From: Chrysaora quinquecirrha | Taxonomy: Eukaryota; Cnidaria; Scyphozoa; Semaeostomeae; Pelagiidae | Assembly (NCBI GenBank): GCA_014526335.1 | Contig: JACTAT010000218.1 | Location: 529,879-593,878 of the forward strand | DNA length: 64,000 bases | Reading direction: 5' to 3' | In this document: positions 57,608 to 64,000 of the stretch, one piece after another | Numbering within the stretch: position 1 is the stretch's first letter | Layout of the letters: each line of letters begins with the position of its first letter | Notes under the pieces: model-generated | What the model saw: the letters and a program-made list of their open reading frames with translations, nothing else | The model's database searches: none | Told to the model about the DNA's origin: nothing | Program-made: the position numbers and the translations under genes

Positions 57608-58611
57608 TCAGTCGATTTCTTCACTCGGATACTCCATCATAGTTTTCTTTACACGCTCTGAGAACTGTTCGCATGTTTCTTTCCGGATATCATTTGCCAA
57701 AGCTTGCTCTCTTAGTTTTTGTGTAACAGAGTCGAAGAAATTCTCAATTGGATTTAAATCTGGTGACCTTGCAGGAATCTTTAATACTTTAGCTCCAATT
57801 GAATGCAGTGCATCTCTGGCCTTTTGACTATTCTGCCGTGGACAACCATCTTGCAAAACTCTTTTCCCTTTTGGATCAATACTTTTTTGGAAAGCTGGTG
57901 GAAAAGCAGAATGAATCATGTCGGCCATTTTCCGACCATTAATTGCTCCAGAATATTGCTCACATAGAACAACACCATTGTGATATGATATTCCAACCAT
58001 GAAATTTACATTAACTGCACCCTCTTTGCTCCCTTTTGCTGTGCAACCACGTTTCAAGCCCTCACTTCTCTTCCTCCATTCCTCTTGCCTGATCAAGCGG
58101 ATTGGTTTTGTAAACAAACCCCTTGCCATCCAAATAAAATGAGATGTGATAACTCCAAAAGTCTTGTCCGATTTTATGCCTGCACACCTTCCGACAAAAT
58201 TTCACTCTTTCTTTTAAGTCTTGCTACGTCATCAGCCCCTTCTTTCGTGATAGTAGATAAGAGTATCCTTCTTCGTTCAAAACCCTTCTGACAGTTAGAT
58301 TTGAAACCTTGCATTCGACACCTGCTTCGACAGCAATTCGTCGTGATGTAAATGACCTGTGTGTTTCTTGGAGCTTCGGCACAGAACGCACAATACTCCT
58401 TTTATCTGTGGGTGTTAGCTTGGGAGGCCGACCTTTGTTCAACTTTATTTTATCATGAGGAACCTCTCCTCCAACAACCCTTTTTGCATGCCTGTAGATA
58501 GTTATACTGTGGAAAAATTCTCAACAGCTCTGCACCCGTGACGTCAGCATTCTGATACAAGGCAGCGATTTCTGCTGAGTGCCTCAAAGGAACTTGTTGT
58601 CGTCTCGCCAT
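57608..58611 (-). pseudogene. Tc1/mariner DD34E transposase, unit 4
   Basis: ATG 58609-58611. It has the shared mid-gene frameshift, an 8-base deletion near 58500 (absent from units 2 and 3) that breaks the N-terminal helix-turn-helix frame, and several substitutions in the linker. DNPIENFF-type Glu and the second Asp remain. Confidence 0.85.
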
Positions 58612-58839
58612 TTTGTAATTACTTTTGTTTGTTGTTTATTTTTATTTGTTTTGCTATTGCTGTTGTTGTTGTTGTTGCTGTTCTTTTCTTGGTAAATAAC
58701 AGACAGTAATCCGAAAACATTTTCCGTTTTATCTGTGGGTATCTATTTCTATTACAACTGTCAATCTTCATCACTTTCGTATGCCTACTGCTACAACATT
58801 TCTCACGAAAATTTGTTTAAGTCTAATGAATTTTAAGAT

Positions 58840-59170
58840 GTCTCATTTTTTGAGAAAAAAAAGAGACGCTCATTTGTTACTTGTGGCGAGTTTTGTAGCG
58901 AAAAAAACTACATAGTATTAATCCAGGGCTTTGTGTCGAGTGAAAAAATTGTTTTTGGTCTAAACAACATGGAATAATTAAGCAACGCATCTGAAATAAA
59001 TAATCTACACACTTAATACTGAAAATAGTGTTTAATCACTTCTTGAATAAGCTACGGGTACGAATTTTAGATGATTATCGTTAATTGAGGATCTATGAAA
59101 TGTTCATTTACTTCATGCTAAATATAAAGTGGACATACATCGCCGTTAGCCTTCCACCCATAATTTATGC
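58840..59170 (+). repeat. Array unit 5, partial (5' region only)
   Basis: Repeats the first 330 bases of a unit (hairpin, TAGTATTAA and Rep upstream region), then ends abruptly at GCAT before unrelated DNA. Confidence 0.85.
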
Positions 59171-59399
59171 ATAGCTTAGCAAAATCTTTAAACAGTGTCC
59201 GGCCAGAAACGGGATCAATTAAAGAAAGAAGCGCATCTCTGGGTGGCCCAGGGAAAAAGCCTTTCTTTTTCAATTGAACAAAGGGCCATAACAATGGGGC
59301 AACCTGATTTGCATTTAAACATATTAGTAATACAGGATATACCAACATGTCTATCTCTACGAATCTCTCCTTAAAATATTACAATTACAAAACAGCAAC

Positions 59400-59830
59400 A
59401 TGGCAAGAGCTGTAGAGAAACGCAAGTTTGAAAAGTACCACAGAATTAAGTTTTAAAAAATAATAAGAGGCCATCATGTATATGAAAGTGCTTGGAGTTC
59501 TTATGACGAAGAAAAACTTGTAGCCCATCCCGATGAAAGAGCAGAAGCATTAGAATACAATAAGTATGCCGTTGTTATATATAAAACAAATGATAAAGAA
59601 AACGAAGAGTTAGTTGGTCATGTTCTAATAGAGTTGTCGAGCCTTATCATTTTCTTAATACAAAGTCTGAAAATAGGATTACTGTCAAAGTGACAGGGAA
59701 AAGAAAATGACAAGTGGGATTGGTGGTCCCAGCACAATTAAATACTTTGACAAAAGAAAAAAAATGGCAGTGATAATGGATGAAGCGATTTATAAAAGAA
59801 TAACTCGGTTTAACTCTTGTTTGGAGTTAA
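59400..59830 (+). pseudogene. HIRAN-domain-like protein remnant 1
   Basis: From ATG 59400, one frame with a TAA at 59454 reads IIRGHHVYESAW, then the acidic strand with DERAEALEYNKYAVVIY and ELVGHVLIELS. This G-x-H-x-V-Y ... E-x-x-N-x-x-A-V ... V-G-H-x-P-x-E-x-S pattern is that of HIRAN domains, which bind DNA ends and occur in repair proteins such as HLTF. After TGA 59691 the adjacent frame carries VTGKRK and QVGLVVPAQL, the usual end of the family, so a frameshift is also present. A related gene lies at 61508. Confidence 0.5.
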
Positions 59831-61002
59831 AACACCAACAAAAAAAATATTTCGTATTTTTTCAGTATATCAACAATAGATTTTAAAATAGTTCGTAATT
59901 CGATTCCTTTTCCACCTTAACGGTCCACAACACCTATTTTTATAATTTAGAACTACGTATTTACGTAAATGTTACTTTTCTATAATTTCTTTTTAGAAGT
60001 ATAAAAGGCTATTGTAATAAAAAGAAATACCTGAAATACAATAATTATACTGATAACCATAAACAGGCTGTTTATTGCAAGCTCACGATTTTTTCTAATA
60101 AATGCTCCTCTTTTATCAATTGAAAGGAGGGAATTTAAAAGAGAGGGCGTTTAAAAGAGAGGGCCTTTTAATGGATAAAATACGGTATGGTCAATTTGCA
60201 CATACCAATCCCGCAGTGGTTGCTTTCAAACAATTGCTTGGACTGTCAGGATGAGAGCATCGGTATATTTAGCTTTGATAATCACAAGCAATACACCTCA
60301 TGTGTGTGTGAGAGCTTCCTTGTGATTGCACTTCAACATTAGTTGTACATCAGGCCTTGTTTCTGCTATTATGTTGTTTCTGTAACTGATTTTACAAGTA
60401 CCATTGAAATTTTGGCGTGTGTCAGACTGAATGATATAATCTACAAGGCGCTTGACACCCTTTGTCGATTTCTTGTCAAGCCCGGTTTATATGTTGCTTA
60501 TCTTGATCGATGAAAATGATCAACTTTGAAAGAAAGCTGGCGATAAGAACAAAATTGTTGATGTATTTCTTCTCCACTGGATCTTGTGCTAAGAAGCCCG
60601 GTAACTATTTCTGTTCTGAGTCTACTGCTTCAGGGGAAGTGTTATAGCCACCCTTCATTGGACTTCCTGGTATCTCGCTTCCTCGATTTGGCCCAATCTC
60701 TGTAACAAAATTACCAGGAATGCTTGAGAAAGCCTCACCACTTAGGCAGACACCAGGGCCACATTTTTCACAATATGGTAAGCCTCTGGATTATCGATTT
60801 TCATGTTTGAAAGAATGATGTGGCTGAATCTCAAATATCTAGAATAATTCTGATGGTAAAAAGCAAAATCAAGGGTACCAAATGTTCCTATGCGTCAAGA
60901 TGGAGTTCTATGTTCTGTTCTCTGAAACTTACTACAAATGAAAGGATTGTGCTGTCTTTCTTTATATTATTCTAAACTAGTAGAGCTAGGAATATAAGCG
61001 AA
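59831..61002. other. No gene seen
   Basis: AT-rich, no supported ORF. A short doublet (AAAAGAGAGGGC) repeats near 60135-60165. Confidence 0.5.
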
Positions 61003-61110
61003 ATTTCCCTCAATCGGGAGAAATTTCCCTCGATCAGGGGAAATTTCTCCCGATCGGGGGAAAAATGCTTCCAAAGTTATGGAGAAAATTTCCCCCGATC
61101 GGGGGAAAAA
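61003..61110. repeat. Cluster of CGATCGGG palindromes
   Basis: Four or more variants of TTTCCCTCGATCGGGGAAA, some perfectly palindromic (TTTCCCCCGATCGGGGGAAA near 61088-61107), in about 100 bases. No gene is attached with confidence. Confidence 0.85.
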
Positions 61111-61507
61111 ATCAAGAAAATGCTAATTTCTCTACCAAGGAGTCTCCGTCGGGAATTTTTGACTTGATTTTGAAATCTACGACCTCGAAAATGGGGGTTA
61201 AGGTACAAAATTCGAAACTTCTCCGTGGAAATTAGAAAACATAGAGTAAAGAAGATTCCGATGACATAATCTATTGTTCTCCAACGTTGGCTTGCAAGGT
61301 GATTCCCACTGCGGGAGTCAGTAAAATACGCGTTGCTCTGTTTTCTAAGAGGCCTGATCACAGTGCAAAGATGAGAAAGCAAATTTCTCATAGATGTTAA
61401 TGAAAAATAGTAGAAAATTAATTTTATTACCGAATATCGTATACTCTATTAGTTTGTTATTGTAATATAACACATCAACGTAAACTGACCAATTTTTCCC
61501 ATATTTT

Positions 61508-62060
61508 TCAAAATAACACGCGTTCTATTTCTTTGCTTGACAAATGCTGCTTCAAAATTTGCGTAGCTTTATTGGAACAGCTGCTTTTCAGTCTCAGATG
61601 GTAGCTACAGGTCAGCTCTGCTCCACCTCCTTGAACATCACGTCCATATCTTGTCCTGGCTCTTTTAAACGCTTGATGCACAGGAACATCTTTTGAATGA
61701 CCTGCAGCACCTCCATAGTAACATAACATACTGTCATCATGCAGCATACCATCTGTAAAAATCTGTTTCAGACTTCTGCACAGGTTCGCAGGAACTCTGC
61801 TGACGACTTTCCCAATAATATCCGAAACTCTCTGTGCTGGTCTTCTCTTGTCCTCTGGCCTAGTGATCTTGTCCATTAGTTCAGCAGGAACATGGTCAGG
61901 CATTTTCATGATCATAGCGTTTTCGTCAAATTTATTGGAAGGCTCTGGAACAACCACCATAGCTATTTCTGCATAAGGTTTAATTTTAAAAACGTGATAG
62001 CCTTTAATGGACAAAAATAGCTATTTCCCTTAACTCGTTGACATTGTTAGCATTTGCCAT
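61508..62060 (-). pseudogene. HIRAN-domain-like protein remnant 2
   Basis: ATG 62058-62060 opens MANANNVNEL. A frameshift follows near 62010, then IKGYHVFKI, VVPEPSNKFDENAMIM, ...IIGKVVSRVPANLCRSL and VQGGGAELTC, to the stop at 61508. The GYHV, E-P-x-N-x-x-D-x-N-A and G-x-V-x-x-V-P steps match the HIRAN pattern of the gene at 59400, with a longer C-terminal half. It is divergent from the gene at 62491 across a promoter minisatellite. Function unknown; DNA-end binding is the family expectation. Confidence 0.5.
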
Positions 62061-62128
62061 TTTCTTTATGTTTTCTTGCTGATTAACTCGGATATTCAAG
62101 TTGGATAGTCTGACTAGAGATTGGGACA

Positions 62129-62435
62129 ACGGAAAAATATCGACAATACTGTACGCATTTTCACCAGAAAAAAACATGCCTGTTTTCCTGGGAAAAGTGA
62201 TGAACACGTGTTTTTTTCCTCCGATCAAAGGAAAAATAACAACAATACTGTACGCATTTTTCACCAGAAAAAACAACATGCCTGTTTTCCCGGGAAAAGT
62301 GATGAACACGTGTATTTTTACTCCAATCGAAGGAAAAATAACGACGATGCTCATTTTTCACCATAAAAAACCACCATGATTATTTACCCGGGAAAAATAA
62401 CGGAACACGTGTACTTTTCTTCCCATTGAAGGAAA
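62129..62435. repeat. ~105-bp minisatellite, three units, with CACGTG boxes
   Basis: Three units contain CATGCCTGTTTTCC-type cores, GAACACGTG (E-box-like) and GGAAAAATAAC ends. It lies between the divergent genes at 62060 and 62491. Confidence 0.8.
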
Positions 62436-62490
62436 AAACTAGGTATCACTTATTTCATTTCAATCTCAACTTTACGAAGTATAGACGAAC

Positions 62491-62860
62491 ATGACCAGAC
62501 TTACAGTTTTTGATCTGAGAAAGAGTCAGATGGATAGTGGGGGAGAAAATTCGAAATTTAAATCAACCTGTGGTGCAACTACACATACCCCGCACAAAAA
62601 AGCATGGTAAGATAAGCAAGGCAAAGTATGAAAAGCTGTTGAAGATAGGAGCCATAAAAGAGTCGACTAAATATATATGTCACGAATGTCTTAATGCTGT
62701 CTCGCTCAAAGCGATCAATCAAGAAAAATCTGTAACTTCAGGCTCAGAAGACAGTTTTGTTAATTTAAGTTCCAATTCCGAAACAAAGGGCGGCAAAGCA
62801 AGCATTATAGGCCTACTAGAAAAATGTTTGGCAGAAATCGGTAGATTAATTATGATATAA
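62491..62860 (+). pseudogene. Small protein with CxxC motif, unrecognised
   Basis: ATG 62491 opens MTRLTVFDLRKSQMDSGGEN; from about 62519 another frame continues with KKHGKISKAKYEKLLKIGA and ICHECL (C-x2-C) to TAA 62858-62860. The good frame has no ATG, so a frameshift or a missing exon is needed. It could be a zinc-binding partner encoded divergently from the HIRAN-like gene. No family recognised. Confidence 0.35.
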
Positions 62861-62908
62861 AACGATTATATATGATATTAAAAGAGATTAATAATGATAT
62901 AAAACTAT

Positions 62909-62988
62909 TATACAAAAGTAACAATCTATGCTCTATTGAAGCTCTTGGTATACAAAAGTAACAATCTATGCTCTATTGAAGCTCTTGG
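62909..62988. repeat. 40-bp exact tandem duplication
   Basis: 62909-62948 equals 62949-62988. It follows a short TGATATAAAA-type repeat at about 62853-62905. Confidence 0.95.
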
Positions 62989-63194
62989 TTGATACGCATG
63001 TCGACGTGTCGTGCGGACCTGTTTTTGGTCGCTCTCAACAAAAGTTCAGAAAATATCAAATGTTTTAAGTTTTTATCTAATCATTATTCTTTTCTTTTCT
63101 TTTTTTATTATTTTTTGGAATGCCTTGTCAGTTTTAATAAGATTCATTGCCTTTTTGCATCATCGATTCAATTTTTATTAACCTAAACTTGGAA

Positions 63195-64000
63195 ATGGCT
63201 TCAGAAAAGACAAACGCTGCTTCTAACTTGGACACCATAGTTTTAATGCTGGAAAAACAAGAGAAAAACATCAGCAAAAGACTTAATATGTTAGAAAATA
63301 AAATTGACAACATCAACAGAGAAATTATAGAGAAAGTGAAAGAATTAGATATAAGAGTATCGTCTGTTGAGAAATCTGCTGATTTTATAGGACAGCAATT
63401 CGAATCTCAGAAGAAAACGACCGATTTTGTGCTAAAGTCTCACACTGTTCTAACTAAAGAAAACGAAGCGTTAAAGAATGAAATCAAATTTCTTCGTTCT
63501 GATCAAGAGAGGCAGAGAAATACTCTAAACGATCTTGAACAGTACGGGAGACGCGATTGCCTAGAAATAAGTGGCGTGCCTCCAGACGAAAGTGAAAACA
63601 CCGAGGATATCACAATCGCGATAGCGAAAGAAATTGGAGTGAATGTGGCGAAAAATGATATAGTTGCTTGCCATAGAGTCAAGAAATCAAAAGGAGAGCC
63701 CATTATAATCGCAAAGTTTCTGAATAGAAAGAAAAAGAAAGAGATGATGGGAAGCCGAAAGAATCTAAAAGGGAAGACAGTTGGATCTCTTAATCTAACC
63801 AACGATGAATCAAGGGCAGATGGTAAGATATACATTAATGAATCTCTTACAAGTATAAATAAAAATGTATTTCGCTTAGTCCGTCTGAGATGTGAAGAAA
63901 AGGGTTGGGAATTTCATTGGACAAGAAATGGTGTTATCTATGCAAGAAAAAATAAAAGCACCACAACAACTAGAATTGGTAATCTAAAAGATCTTGAAGA
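63195..64000 (+). CDS. Non-LTR retrotransposon ORF1-like protein, continues beyond the window
   Basis: Open from ATG 63195 to the window end (268 codons). Residues about 10-110 form a coiled coil with a heptad of L/I/V (QEKNISKRLNMLENKIDNI). LEQYGRRDCLEISGVP begins the RRM-like domain, with VACHRVKKS, AKFLNRKKKKEMM and GKIYINESLT following; then WEFHWTRNGVIYARKN and the IGNLKDLE end of the C-terminal domain. This is the coiled coil-RRM-CTD plan of LINE ORF1 proteins (RNA chaperone). The companion ORF2 would lie to the right. Unbroken so far, so possibly a young copy. Confidence 0.75.
   Translation, partial: MASEKTNAASNLDTIVLMLEKQEKNISKRLNMLENKIDNINREIIEKVKELDIRVSSVEKSADFIGQQFESQKKTTDFVLKSHTVLTKENEALKNEIKFLRSDQERQRNTLNDLEQYGRRDCLEISGVPPDESENTEDITIAIAKEIGVNVAKNDIVACHRVKKSKGEPIIIAKFLNRKKKKEMMGSRKNLKGKTVGSLNLTNDESRADGKIYINESLTSINKNVFRLVRLRCEEKGWEFHWTRNGVIYARKNKSTTTTRIGNLKDLE

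Larger units (their letters stand above)
55011..58839. repeat. Array unit 4 (3829 bp)
   Basis: Complete unit with Rep 55422-56816 and transposase 57608-58611. Confidence 0.9.
47622..59170. mobile_element. Tandem array of Rep-transposase units (three full or near-full, one partial)
   Basis: Direct head-to-tail repeats: unit 2 47622-51170 (5' part deleted), unit 3 51171-55010, unit 4 55011-58839, partial unit 5 58840-59170. Using GTCTCATTTTTTGAG as the phase marker, periods are 3840 and 3829 bases. Each full unit has Rep (plus), a palindrome, a SINE-like stretch, Tc1/mariner transposase (minus) and a GTT-rich, hairpin-bearing intergenic region. The tandem arrangement and the presence of both genes in every unit mean the pair was duplicated together. 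The array stops at 59170, inside the Rep upstream region. Confidence 0.9.

Noticed and set aside
61077..61391. Minus-strand ORF of 104 residues
   Set aside because: Starts within the palindrome cluster and shows no motif; likely chance.

Overview
The window looks like AT-rich genomic DNA of an aquatic invertebrate animal, made almost entirely of mobile elements. The mix (Polinton/Maverick with protein-primed DNA polymerase, an Academ-type DNA transposon, a Kolobok with a THAP-domain transposase and a P2X7-tail-like second gene, a DUF6589 gene, Tc1/mariner, BEL-type Gag and non-LTR remnants, and HIRAN-like genes) fits a cnidarian or sponge best. That assignment is inference; no single host gene proves it. 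Genes carry spliceosomal introns, and a 500-base run of N at 37085-37584 is an assembly gap.

Layout. 1-10150: decayed Polinton (Polinton 1): ATPase and integrase remnants, two small-capsid-like genes, a basic virion-type protein, major capsid protein, an intact adenain-like protease, and protein-primed DNA polymerase on the minus strand. 10214-11502: inverted repeat around a Penelope-like fragment, then an unrecognised gene. 12278-16030: broken DUF6589-type gene. 18710-21269: Gag (DUF1759-like) and LINE remnants. 22178-25834: young LTR retrotransposon with near-identical 860-bp LTRs whose only ORF is a coiled-coil plus membrane-segment protein. 26862-33290: complete Academ-like transposon with about 615-bp terminal inverted repeats and an intact 1532-residue spliced transposase, inserted near hAT-like remnants. 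34335-36883: solitary Rep element. 37585-47600: part of a second Polinton (Polinton 2, minus strand) split by a complete Kolobok at 39797-46181.

47622-59170 is the most unusual part. It is a head-to-tail array of about 3.84-kb units. Each unit has a plus-strand HUH/superfamily-3-helicase Rep gene of the circular-ssDNA-virus type and a minus-strand Tc1/mariner DD34E transposase gene. The convergent 3' ends flank a long palindrome. The divergent 5' ends flank a region with a hairpin and a TAGTATTAA motif. Read as a circle this is the ambisense plan of circovirus-like genomes, with a transposase where the capsid gene would be. All copies are disabled, and the last two full units share the same lesions, so at least that duplication came after loss of function.

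59400-64000 holds two HIRAN-like gene remnants, a small CxxC gene, a promoter minisatellite and the start of a LINE ORF1 that runs off the window. Apart from transposon genes I recognise no convincing host housekeeping gene.
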